Origin: Tabrizicola sp.
GTDB lineage: Bacteria > Pseudomonadota > Alphaproteobacteria > Rhodobacterales > Rhodobacteraceae
Length of the DNA stretch: 64,000 nucleotides
Reading direction: 5' to 3'
Assembly (NCBI RefSeq): GCF_022842145.1
Contig: NZ_JALHQD010000003.1
Coordinates: forward strand, 406,042-470,041
A program made the translations under genes and the position numbers. Below, piece by piece: positions 33,415 to 41,066 of this stretch (position 1 is its first letter; every line of letters begins with the position of its first letter). The notes beneath the pieces are model-generated. The model was not told the origin of the DNA. It ran no database searches and was given only the letters and a program-made list of their open reading frames with translations.

Positions 33415-34107
33415 ATGGCCAAGGGTGGGCAACCGAGGGTTCTGCTGGTCGAGGACGAACCGGCGCAGCGGACAGTCCTGGCCTACAACCTGGAAGCCGA
33501 GGGCTTTGCAGTGACCCAGGCCGACAATGGCGAGGATGCGATGGTCCTCGTCGACGAGGAGGAGCCCGACATCATCATCCTGGACTGGATGATGCCGAAG
33601 GTCAGCGGGATCGAGGTCTGCCGCCGCCTGAAGATGCGGCCTGAGACGCGGGGCATCCCGATCATCATGCTGTCGGCGCGCGCCGAGGAGGTTGACCGGA
33701 TCCGGGGGCTGGAAACGGGCGCGGACGACTATGTGATCAAGCCCTATTCGGTGCTGGAACTGATGGCGCGGGCCCGGGCGCAGTTGCGGCGGGTGCGGCC
33801 CTCGACGGCGGGGGTGGTGCTGGAGCACGAGGATATCCGGCTGGATCCCGAAAGCCACCGGGTCTACCGGGGCGAGAAGGTGCTGAAGCTGGGACCGACG
33901 GAGTTCAAGCTGCTGGTCACGCTGATGGAGCGGCCGGGGCGGGTGTTTTCCCGAGAGCAGCTGCTGGACCTGGTCTGGGGCCGTGACATCTATGTCGATA
34001 CCCGGACGGTGGACGTCCATGTCGGGCGGCTGCGGAAGAGCCTGATGCTGCATGGTGGGGCCGACCCTGTGCGCACGGTGCGGGGCGCGGGATATTCCCT
34101 GGGCTGA
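33415..34107 (+). CDS. phoB: Phosphate regulon response regulator PhoB
   Basis: A 230-residue OmpR-type response regulator. Receiver residues are the acidic pair in VEDE (about 13-15), phospho-acceptor D57 (ILDWMMPK) and the lysine in VIKPYS. The C-terminal winged helix includes GPTEFKLLVTLMERPGRVFS and the recognition region DTRTVDVHVGRLRK. Its target, a Pho box, lies at 31805-31822. The partner kinase PhoR is not in this window. Confidence 0.96.
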   Translation: MAKGGQPRVLLVEDEPAQRTVLAYNLEAEGFAVTQADNGEDAMVLVDEEEPDIIILDWMMPKVSGIEVCRRLKMRPETRGIPIIMLSARAEEVDRIRGLETGADDYVIKPYSVLELMARARAQLRRVRPSTAGVVLEHEDIRLDPESHRVYRGEKVLKLGPTEFKLLVTLMERPGRVFSREQLLDLVWGRDIYVDTRTVDVHVGRLRKSLMLHGGADPVRTVRGAGYSLG

Positions 34108-34217
34108 TCTGTCCACGGCGCACAGTTTCCGATGTCCGTCTTTCCGTAAGGACTTGCCTGTAGGCGGTCGGAATCTCTTGACCTGTTGATCCTGCCGACG
34201 ACGGGCACTTTTCGCAT

Positions 34218-34359
34218 GGAGCGCTGACGCGCAGGTCTTTTGTCTCGTCGTCGGGGCTTGCGCCCTCCTCCTCGGCGGACGGGGGCGCCCGCGTGCATCC
34301 CCGGGTCAGGTTGACCCGGTCTGGGCCTCCGGCGGGGATATTTGGGCAAAGATGAAAGG
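34218..34359 (+). repeat. Dispersed intergenic repeat, copy A (type I)
   Basis: Left block GGAGCGCTGACGCG...CTTTTGTCTCGTCG, middle GCGCCCTCCTCCTCGG, right block CCTCCGGCGGGGATATTTG...GATGAAAGG. A small hairpin (CCGGGTCA/TGACCCGG, 34301-34319) lies between the blocks. It fills most of the 308-base gap between phoB and the next gene, which otherwise shows nothing. Confidence 0.8.
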
Positions 34360-34415
34360 CTTTGCGGCTGGTTTGGGTCGGTGCATTCTGACCCATGGTC
34401 ACAAGGGAGGGACGG

Positions 34416-34823
34416 ATGGCCTGTGGTGCGGAGCATGATGCGGTGCGGGCGGTGGTCGTGGACTACCTGGAGGGGATGTGCTGGGGAGACGAGGCGAAGC
34501 TGCGGCGGGCCTTTCACCCGGACGCCCTGCAGGTCGGGCATTTCGCCGATGTCTACGAATTCTTCCCGCTAAAGGAGTTCATCGCCTGGATAAAGGATGA
34601 GGAGACCGCGCCGTCAGGCTCGCCCATCATCGCGGAGCTTCTGTCGATCGAGGTGACGGGGACGGTGGCGGTGGCGAAGCTGACCGACACCTGTTTCGGG
34701 ACCGATTTCACCGATTATCTGGTCATGGTGAAGGACCGCCCCGATGCCACGGGCCGCTGGCAGATCGTCACCAAGGCCTATCACGTCCACGCCGGACGGG
34801 GGTTGCCCGTGCCTAGAGCATAG
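34416..34823 (+). CDS. NTF2-fold protein, putative lumazine-binding family
   Basis: A 135-residue single-domain protein. The pattern (VDYLEGMCWGDEAKLRRAFHP at the start, FIAWIKDEE in the middle, WQIVTKAYHVH at the end) is that of the Lumazine_bd_2 group of NTF2-like proteins. GGGAGGG seven bases before ATG 34416 decides the start over an ATG at 34395. It converges with the downstream aminotransferase gene, overlapping it by 11 bases at the 3' ends. Function unknown. Confidence 0.78.
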   Translation: MACGAEHDAVRAVVVDYLEGMCWGDEAKLRRAFHPDALQVGHFADVYEFFPLKEFIAWIKDEETAPSGSPIIAELLSIEVTGTVAVAKLTDTCFGTDFTDYLVMVKDRPDATGRWQIVTKAYHVHAGRGLPVPRA

Positions 34824-36126
34824 GCAGCAGGCGGTCGAGGGTCGTCAGGACCTGGTCCACGTGGGCGCCGCTGAAGGGAAGCGGCGGGCGGATCTTGAGG
34901 CTGTCGCCCTTCGGACCGGTCGAACTGATCAGGATGCGGTTTTCGCGCAAGCTGTTCACCAGTCGGGCCGTGCGGGCCGGGTCGGGCTGGCCGTCGGTCA
35001 GGATAGTCTGCCCGATGAAAAGGCCGCCGGCCCGGGTTTCGCCCAAAGCGTCGTGGCGTTGGGCGAGGTCGCGGAGACCAGCGGCGAAGGCGGCTCCGAC
35101 CGTGACTGCGTTCTGCTGCAGCGCCTCGTCATTGATGACATCCAGGACGGCGAGGCCCACAGCGGCGGCGACGGCATTGCCGCCGAAGGTGTTGAAATAA
35201 CGCGCCTTCGCGCCGAACTCGGCGATGGTTGCGGGTTTGAGGACGAGGCCTGCCATCGGGTAGCCGTTGCCCATCGGCTTGCCCATCGAGACCATGTCGG
35301 GGATCACGCCGTGGCGCTGGAAGCCCCAGAAGTGGCTGCCGGTGCGACCAAAGCCGGGTTGGACCTCGTCGGCGAGAAAGAGCCCGCCCCGGGCGCGGAT
35401 CGCGGTGGCGGCGGGGGCGAGGAAGCCCTCGGGGTCGGGGTAGACGCCATCGGAAGAGAAGATGGTGTCGACGATCAGGAGCGCGGGTTTCAGGCCCTGC
35501 GCCTCCATCCTGTCGCAGGCGTCCGAAACCGCGGCGGCGAAGCCTGCGGCGATGCCTTGCGGGTAGTTTTGCGCCGATGGGGCGAGGATCGGGAACACCG
35601 TGGGGCCGGGGGCGACGGCGGGGCCGATCGACATCGACATCTCGGCGGTGGCGAGCGTGACGCCGTGATAGGCGTTGTCGGTGACGATGACCCCCGTGCC
35701 ACCGGTGGCCGCGCGGGCGATGCGGAGGGCGAGGTCGTTCGCCTCGGACCCGGTGCAGGTGAACATCACGTGGCTGAGGTCGGGCGGGAAGAGGGCGAGG
35801 AGACGCTCGGCATAGGCAAGGATGCCGTCGTGCAGGTAGCGGGTGTGGGTGGCGAGGGTGGCAGCCTGCTGCGCCAGGGCTTCCACCACCCGGGGGTGGC
35901 AATGGCCGACGGAGGCGACGTTGTTGTAGCAGTCGAGGTAGGCGTTGCCGTCTGGGTCGTAGAGGTGGACGCCCTGGCCGCGGACCAGATGCACCGGCGT
36001 CTCGTAGAACAGGCGATAGGCCGGGCCTAGCGCGCCAGTGCGTCGGTGGGCCAGGGCTTCATCCTGCGGGGAAAGATGCCCGCGGCCGGGGGTATAGGCG
36101 TTCAGCATCGTGGTCTGGCGGGTCAT
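34813..36126 (-). CDS. Class III PLP-dependent aminotransferase / phospho-lyase
   Basis: A 437-residue enzyme of the class III aminotransferase fold. VMFTCTGSEANDLALRIAR binds the cofactor phosphate, DEVQPGFGRTG supplies the PLP-contacting aspartate and SMGKPMGNGYPM holds the Schiff-base lysine. It is directly coupled (ATGA overlap) to a sugar-kinase-like phosphotransferase. This pairing is known from ethanolamine-phosphate and phosphohydroxylysine phospho-lyases, where a kinase phosphorylates the amine alcohol and the PLP enzyme eliminates phosphate. That makes a phospho-lyase as likely as a transaminase. Confidence 0.85.
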   Translation of the reverse strand: MTRQTTMLNAYTPGRGHLSPQDEALAHRRTGALGPAYRLFYETPVHLVRGQGVHLYDPDGNAYLDCYNNVASVGHCHPRVVEALAQQAATLATHTRYLHDGILAYAERLLALFPPDLSHVMFTCTGSEANDLALRIARAATGGTGVIVTDNAYHGVTLATAEMSMSIGPAVAPGPTVFPILAPSAQNYPQGIAAGFAAAVSDACDRMEAQGLKPALLIVDTIFSSDGVYPDPEGFLAPAATAIRARGGLFLADEVQPGFGRTGSHFWGFQRHGVIPDMVSMGKPMGNGYPMAGLVLKPATIAEFGAKARYFNTFGGNAVAAAVGLAVLDVINDEALQQNAVTVGAAFAAGLRDLAQRHDALGETRAGGLFIGQTILTDGQPDPARTARLVNSLRENRILISSTGPKGDSLKIRPPLPFSGAHVDQVLTTLDRLLPML

Positions 36127-37148
36127 GGGTTCTGGCTTTCGCAGGCGCGGAGAAGCGTGGCGGCAAGGGTTCGCGGATCGGTCAGGGCATCCAGACCGGC
36201 GCGGGAAGTCGGGGCGTTGCGCAGGATGTAGGATGCATTCCCGGGATAGCGGGCGGCGCGCCAGGCGGAGATCGTCAGGGTGGTCACCAGCCGGGCGGTG
36301 ATGAGGTCGGGCAGAAGCGCGATCTCGTCCGCGCTCAGCGGGTTGGCCTGGTGGTAAGCCTGGGTGAGCGGAACCAGCAGCGCTGCCGGATCTGTGGGGT
36401 CAATCAGGTAGGAGGCGGCGACGGCGAGGTCGCAGACGCGGTGGGACAGGGTCATGTCGCCGAAGTCGAGAATGCCAGTGAGGCGGGTCGGATCGGCGGG
36501 GTCGGCAAGGAGGTTGTGCGGGTTGAAGTCGCCGTGGATCACCTGGCGCGGCAGCCGCGCCAGGGCGGGGGCGGTCGTGGTGCTGAAGTGGGCGAGGAAG
36601 CTGGTGATGCGGGGCTTCAGGTCGTCCGGGAGCGATGGGGTCAGCGGGGCGAGGTCGCAGGCGTTGCGGATGTCCCACAGGAGGTGGTGGTCTGCGGCTG
36701 GGTGGTCAAAGCCGACGAGGGTGGCGTCAAGTCTGCCGAGGGCGCTGCCGATTGCTGCGGCAAGCGCAGGGGTTCGCGGAAGGTGGGCGAGGGGCGTGCC
36801 GGGCCGCCAGGTGAGAAGACGGAGGGCTCCGTCCCCAGTCGGGATGATCGTGCGGCCATCGGTTGCAGGGATCACCCGGGGGATGGGCAGGTCGGGGGCG
36901 TGCGCTGCGGCGTGGCGGAGGGCTTCGGTCTGGAATGCGGTCAGCGCGGCGGGCTCGGCGGGATTGGCGAGTTTCAGGGTGAACTGACCCGCGGGGGTGT
37001 CGAGGCGGTGGTTCTGGTCACGCTCGGAGGTGAGGGGGTGGAGGGTGCCGGTCAGGCCCCAATGGGTTTCGACCAGCGCCGCAAGGACCGTGGCGGGCAC
37101 TTGCGGCGGGGGAAGGGAGAGGAGACTGCCGGCTTGGTCTTGGGTCAT
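36123..37148 (-). CDS. APH-family phosphotransferase (hydroxylysine/homoserine kinase-like)
   Basis: A 341-residue kinase of the aminoglycoside/choline-kinase fold. Brenner motif HGDFNPHNLLAD and the metal-binding LDFGDMTLSHRVCDLA are intact, and an N-terminal lobe (LTSERDQNHRLDT) starts the fold. It is first in a two-gene operon with the class III PLP enzyme. I place the start at ATG 37148; upstream in-frame codons (to 37226) have no better ribosome site. Confidence 0.85.
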   Translation of the reverse strand: MTQDQAGSLLSLPPPQVPATVLAALVETHWGLTGTLHPLTSERDQNHRLDTPAGQFTLKLANPAEPAALTAFQTEALRHAAAHAPDLPIPRVIPATDGRTIIPTGDGALRLLTWRPGTPLAHLPRTPALAAAIGSALGRLDATLVGFDHPAADHHLLWDIRNACDLAPLTPSLPDDLKPRITSFLAHFSTTTAPALARLPRQVIHGDFNPHNLLADPADPTRLTGILDFGDMTLSHRVCDLAVAASYLIDPTDPAALLVPLTQAYHQANPLSADEIALLPDLITARLVTTLTISAWRAARYPGNASYILRNAPTSRAGLDALTDPRTLAATLLRACESQNP

Positions 37149-37219
37149 GATCGGTTCCGGGTGGCAGGATAGCGGTTCGCGGAGGCGGGGCCAGTGGAAT
37201 GTGGGCCGGTGGAATGGGA

Positions 37220-37248
37220 TTGACATGGTTGAGCGTTTTAGTAAGGAT
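37220..37248 (+). promoter_or_regulatory. Candidate promoter of the small-ORF/hemP unit
   Basis: TTGACA (37220-37225) followed after 16-17 bases by TAAGGAT in an unusually AT-rich stretch. It lies about 65 bases before the 38-codon ORF and is also inside the divergent region with the kinase gene. I could not identify a convincing Irr, Fur or RirA site. Confidence 0.45.
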
Positions 37249-37310
37249 ATCGGAATTACCTAGCCAGCCCGGTTCGGGTCCGCCCGGTGGATCGGTCATC
37301 TGGAGTCATC

Positions 37311-37427
37311 ATGCCGGAACGTCACGCCCTGCGGGGCGATATCTTGGAAGCGTTGCTGTCGGCCGCGGGGCTTTTCCCCGGGGCGATGCTGGAAGCCCTG
37401 ATCGCGCGGATGGAGGGCGGGAAATGA
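37311..37427 (+). CDS. Small ORF (38 aa) coupled to hemP
   Basis: Encodes MPERHALRGDILEALLSA followed by a second amphipathic part ending ARMEGGK. Its TGA overlaps the hemP ATG (ATGA), so ribosomes finishing it would reinitiate on hemP. GGAGTCATC precedes its ATG. No family is recognised. It may be a real microprotein or a translated leader that controls hemP. Confidence 0.55.
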   Translation: MPERHALRGDILEALLSAAGLFPGAMLEALIARMEGGK

Positions 37428-37582
37428 ACGCTTATGTTGACCCCTGGCTGACGGTGGATGCGAGTCCGGTCCATGATGCGCGGGCGCTGACCGAGGGCGG
37501 CAGTTTGGCGCGGATCGTGCTGGACGGACAGGTCTACAGCCTGCGGATCACGCGGGCGGGCAAGCTGATCTTGACGAAGTAG
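37424..37582 (+). CDS. hemP: Hemin uptake protein HemP
   Basis: A 52-residue protein with the HemP core ARIVLDGQVYSLRITRAGKLILTK at its C-terminus (partly quoted: YSLRITRAGKLILTK). HemP acts in haem uptake and its regulation in several proteobacteria. No haem transporter gene lies next to it, so it is an isolated copy here. Translation is coupled to the small ORF at 37311. Confidence 0.9.
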   Translation: MNAYVDPWLTVDASPVHDARALTEGGSLARIVLDGQVYSLRITRAGKLILTK

Positions 37583-38191
37583 GGAAGGTGGGCGCGTCGC
37601 CCACCCTGCGCAGGGATCAGGCTGTGGCTGGAGATGGATGCCGGTCCGGCCGGCGGCCTTGATCCGGGCGGCGAAAGTACCGGAGATGTGGCGGTCCCGG
37701 GTGATCCTGCCCGTGCAAGGTGTGGTGGCGGGCGATCCAAATGCCCAGCTTGCGGGGTTTGTTGCAATTGCGTTCGGTGCGGCCAATCGCGGGCGGTGGG
37801 AGGTATCCAGCCGGTTGCGGATGTTGAGAAGCCATCGGCAAGTTTCAACGGCCGGATCTTCTTCCCTTGGCTTCCAGCAATGTCCATCCTCGAGCTGCCC
37901 GGATCTGGCTTTTGACGGAGACCGTTATCGGGAAGCAGCGCTGGACGCCGAGTTTCAGCATCTCGAGGATGTCCTGAAGCGATGGCGAACCGGAAGCGCG
38001 CCGCCGTAGAAGCCTCGACGTGGAGGGTCGGGCTTGGCTTCGCGCCCAAGACCCTGCGCAGGAGGCGGGTAGGCATATGGGCGCGGGTTCGGCAGTCCAC
38101 ACGGTGGGTCTGCTGGCCGCCAGCAATGGGGTAGACAATCTTGCGCCCGTTTCCCCGGCACGGTGGCGCGGATCTTGCAGGCCGGGAAGCG
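37583..38191. other. 609-base stretch without a recognisable gene
   Basis: Between hemP and moaA, reading frames on both strands (for instance plus 37638-38009 and minus 37534-38100) give Arg/Pro/Ser-rich translations with no recognised domain, no good ribosome site and a codon pattern unlike the neighbours. The composition suggests decayed coding sequence or a mobile-element remnant. A palindromic repeat sits at its left end. Confidence 0.5.
37587..37605. repeat. Palindromic repeat behind hemP
   Basis: GGTGGGCG-CGT-CGCCCACC, five bases after the hemP stop. The arms are shared with the 28-base palindrome behind mraY (12924-12951), so both belong to one short dispersed family. Confidence 0.7.
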
Positions 38192-39193
38192 TCAGCCGCC
38201 GGTGTGGCTCATGTGTCGGGTCATTTGCCCCGCGACCTTCTGGCGGCTGTAGTCAAAGTCGTGGCCCTTGGGCTTGCGGGCGATTGCGGCGCGGATCGAC
38301 TGTTCCAGGATCGCATCGTCGGGGCTGGCGCGGAGGGGCGCGCGGAGGTCGGCCATGTCTTCCTGGCCGAGGCACATGTAGAGCTCGCCCGTGCAGGTCA
38401 GTCGCACGCGGTTGCAGCTTTCGCAGAAATTGTGGGTCAACGGCGTGATGAAGCCGACCTTCTGGCCGGTCTCCTCGATCCGCACGTAACGGGCGGGGCC
38501 GCCGCTGCGTTCGGTGAGGTCGGTGAGGGTCAGCCGTTCGGCCAGGCGGGCGCGGAGGTCCTTCAGGGGCCAGTACTGGTCGAGGCGGTTGGCGGTCATG
38601 TCCTCGCCCATCGGCATCACCTCGATGAAGGTGAGATCGTGGCCTTCGCGGGCGCACCAGTCGAGGAGGGAGAAAAGCTCGTCCTCGTTGAAGCCCTTGA
38701 GGGCGACGGCGTTGATCTTGACCTTCAGGCCCGCGGCCTTGGCTGCCTCGATCCCGTCCAGGACCTGAGGCAGGCGGCCCCAGCGGGTGATCTGCTGGAA
38801 TTTCGCCGGATCAAGGGTGTCGAGTGAGACGTTGACGCGTCGGACGCCAAGGTCGGCGAGCGGCTGGGCGAATTTGGCAAGCTGGCTGCCGTTGGTGGTC
38901 AGCGTCAGTTCCTTGAGCGCACCGGTTTCAAGGTGGCGCGACATTGCCTCGAAGAACGTAAGGATTCCCTTGCGGACCAGAGGCTCGCCCCCGGTGATCC
39001 GCAGCTTCTCGACTCCCAAGCGCACGAAGGTGGAGCAGAGACGGTCAAGTTCTTCCAGCGAAAGGAGGTCGGCCTTCGGCAGGAAGGTCATGTGTTCCGA
39101 CATGCAATAGGTGCAACGAAAGTCGCAGCGGTCGGTGACCGAGACGCGCAGGTAGCTGATCGCGCGGGCGAAGGGATCAATGAGCGGGGTCAT
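38192..39193 (-). CDS. moaA: GTP 3',8-cyclase MoaA
   Basis: A 333-residue radical SAM enzyme catalysing the first step of molybdenum-cofactor synthesis. The N-terminal [4Fe-4S] cysteines are in CDFRCTYC, and the C-terminal cluster cysteines in [20 protein letters not shown] (part of that stretch). [12 protein letters not shown] is the conserved GGEP-type motif. ATG 39193 aligns with the domain start; a GTG at 39226 would add 11 residues. It is the only cofactor gene here; molybdate uptake genes lie at 23.7-26.3 kb. Confidence 0.95.
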   Translation of the reverse strand: MTPLIDPFARAISYLRVSVTDRCDFRCTYCMSEHMTFLPKADLLSLEELDRLCSTFVRLGVEKLRITGGEPLVRKGILTFFEAMSRHLETGALKELTLTTNGSQLAKFAQPLADLGVRRVNVSLDTLDPAKFQQITRWGRLPQVLDGIEAAKAAGLKVKINAVALKGFNEDELFSLLDWCAREGHDLTFIEVMPMGEDMTANRLDQYWPLKDLRARLAERLTLTDLTERSGGPARYVRIEETGQKVGFITPLTHNFCESCNRVRLTCTGELYMCLGQEDMADLRAPLRASPDDAILEQSIRAAIARKPKGHDFDYSRQKVAGQMTRHMSHTGG

Positions 39194-39278
39194 GCAAGGA
39201 AGGTAGGCCTGCGCGGAGGGGTGCACAAGTGCGAGAGCGGCAATTGCGGGGTCGGGAGCGGCGGGTTAGGCTACGACC

Positions 39279-39755
39279 ATGAGACAGATTGCCCTTCTTC
39301 TTCCTTTCGCGCTGGCCCTGTCGGGCTGTGCCCTTTTCCAGCAGGATGCCCCGGCGGGAGGCGTCACCGGTCCGGCCAAGCCGCAACCGGCGACGGAGTT
39401 CGCCCCAGCGGTGTCCACGAGCGTTCTGGGTGCGACCCGGGCGGCAAGTGCGGAGGCGCTGGACAAGACCACGGCCGAGGAAAAGGCCGCAGCACTAGCG
39501 GCCCCGGCTTCGGGCGGGGAGCGGGAGCTGGGCCGTGTCGTCGTGGCACTGGGTCCGCCTGCGGAACAGGGGATCTGGCTGTCGTCTGCGCTGGTGAAGA
39601 CCAAGGCCCAGGGCCGGATCGTCACGGCGGCGGGCAAGTCGCTGGCGGTCGAGTTGCGGCCGGACACGGGCGCAGCACTTCTGTCGCTTGCTGCGTTCCA
39701 GGCACTGGGACTGTCGCTGACCGAACTGCCGCAGGTGACGGTCTACGGGCCGTAA
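39279..39755 (+). CDS. Rhodobacteraceae lipoprotein of unknown function
   Basis: A 158-residue protein with a lipoprotein signal and lipobox LSGC at about residues 15-18. An Ala/Pro-rich linker follows, then a compact domain starting near residue 85 (ELGRVVVALGPPAEQGIWL) and ending PQVTVYGP. I recall similar proteins carrying the label D-galactarate dehydratase, which nothing here supports. It is divergent from moaA, with 85 bases between the starts. Confidence 0.75.
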   Translation: MRQIALLLPFALALSGCALFQQDAPAGGVTGPAKPQPATEFAPAVSTSVLGATRAASAEALDKTTAEEKAAALAAPASGGERELGRVVVALGPPAEQGIWLSSALVKTKAQGRIVTAAGKSLAVELRPDTGAALLSLAAFQALGLSLTELPQVTVYGP

Positions 39756-39784
39756 CGCCCTCGTTTCAGGACGGCTACCGAATC

Positions 39785-39910
39785 GAGCGCTGAGACTTTT
39801 GTCTCGTCGTTGGGCTTGTGCCCTCCTCCTCGGGGTGGGGAGGTCCAGGGGCTGTGGTGTTCGCGGTTGGCGGAGGAGCCTCCGGCGGGGATATTTGCAC
39901 AAAGATGAAG
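39785..39910 (+). repeat. Dispersed intergenic repeat, copy B (type I)
   Basis: GAGCGCTGAGAC...TTTTGTCTCGTCGTTGGGCTTG, TGCCCTCCTCCTCGG, and CCTCCGGCGGGGATATTTGCACAAAGATGAAG. It ends one base before the stop codon of nagA on the opposite strand, filling the gap between convergent genes. Confidence 0.8.
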
Positions 39911-39911
39911 C

Positions 39912-41066
39912 TCAGGCCGGTTGGATGGCGAGGTGGTCGGCCAGAGTGGCGCTGACCTGCCAGTCGGCGTCGAGGAGGAGGAGGTCGGCGAGGTCGCGGC
40001 CCTCGGGCGTGGCGAGATCGGGGCGGTTCAGCAGCCGGGCCGGCGCCGCGCTGGCCATGTCGAGGGCGGTTTCCGGGGGAACGCCAACCACGGTGATCAG
40101 GCGGCGGAGGGCTTCGGCCATCGTGACATGTGCGCCTGCGAGCGAGCCTTCGGCATTCACCAGGCGGCCGTCCTTCAGCCAGACGTCCTGGCCGTAAAGG
40201 CGCAGGTGGTCGGAGCCGCCCACTGTGCTCATCGCATCCGAGACGAGGAACATCCGGCCCGGAACGGGGCGTGCGCGGATCGCCAGGCCGACCATCTCGT
40301 CTGCGACGTGGATGCCGTCGCAGATGATGCCTGCGTAGGCGGTGGAGTTGATGCAGGCACCGGTAACGCCGGGGGCACGGTTCAGCATCGGCGACATGGC
40401 GTTGAAGAGATGGGTGAAGCAGGTGGCGCCAGCGTCGAGCAGGGCGCGGGTGTCGTCGGCGGTGGCGTCTGAGTGGCCAATGGAGACGATTGCGCCGGTT
40501 CCAGCGATCCGGGCCACGTCCTGCGGGGTGGCGCTTTCCGGGGCGAGGGTGATCTTGACGAAGAGGCCTGCGGCGCGAAGGCGCTGGATATGGGCGAAGG
40601 TGGTGTCGTCGAAGGGACGCACCCATTCGGCGGCATGGGTGCCGCGGCGGGGGATCGAGAGATGCGGGCCTTCGATATGAAGGCCGAGGAGGCTGCGGTT
40701 CGGCTGCGGCTCACCTTGCGCGGCCAGCACAGCCTCGACCGCGCGGGCCAGGACCTCGGGGGCGTCGGTGATGACGGTGGGCAGGATGCCGACAGTGCCA
40801 AAGCGGCGATGGGCGGCGGCCATCCGGTGCAAGGCCTCCGGCGACTGGTCGTTGTTCAGGAGCGCGTCGCCGCCGCCGTTGACCTGCAGGTCGAGAAAGC
40901 CCGGGGTGAGAGTGCCCTTGATGCGGCGGACGGGCGCGCCGGGCGGGGGCGTTTCGGCAAGATGCAGGCTGCGGCCCTCGGCCACGGCAAGCGCGGCACC
41001 GGGGCGGAGGCGGGTGCCGTCGAAGATCGCGTCGGGGATCAGCCAAAGGTCGGGTTTGGCACTCAT
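39912..41066 (-). CDS. nagA: N-acetyl amino-sugar-6-phosphate deacetylase (NagA/AgaA)
   Basis: A 384-residue amidohydrolase that removes acetate from GlcNAc-6-P or GalNAc-6-P. GFLDLQVNGGGG-type start (here FLDLQVNGGGDALL), metal ligand HIEGPHLS, then FTHLFNAMSPM, GIICDGIHV and LVSDAMSTVGG with the catalytic aspartate. Last gene of a minus-strand operon, overlapping the GatZ-like gene by four bases. With an AgaS-like gene in the operon, GalNAc-6-P is a possible substrate besides GlcNAc-6-P. Confidence 0.92.
   Translation of the reverse strand: MSAKPDLWLIPDAIFDGTRLRPGAALAVAEGRSLHLAETPPPGAPVRRIKGTLTPGFLDLQVNGGGDALLNNDQSPEALHRMAAAHRRFGTVGILPTVITDAPEVLARAVEAVLAAQGEPQPNRSLLGLHIEGPHLSIPRRGTHAAEWVRPFDDTTFAHIQRLRAAGLFVKITLAPESATPQDVARIAGTGAIVSIGHSDATADDTRALLDAGATCFTHLFNAMSPMLNRAPGVTGACINSTAYAGIICDGIHVADEMVGLAIRARPVPGRMFLVSDAMSTVGGSDHLRLYGQDVWLKDGRLVNAEGSLAGAHVTMAEALRRLITVVGVPPETALDMASAAPARLLNRPDLATPEGRDLADLLLLDADWQVSATLADHLAIQPA

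Noticed and set aside
37638-38009. Plus-strand frame of 123 codons between hemP and moaA as a gene
   Set aside because: No family and no ribosome site; composition shifts within the frame. Could be a remnant but cannot be supported.
37534-38100. Minus-strand frame of 188 codons between hemP and moaA as a gene
   Set aside because: Pro/Arg/Ser-rich, overlaps hemP at its end, no recognised family and no Shine-Dalgarno. Kept only as an unassigned region.
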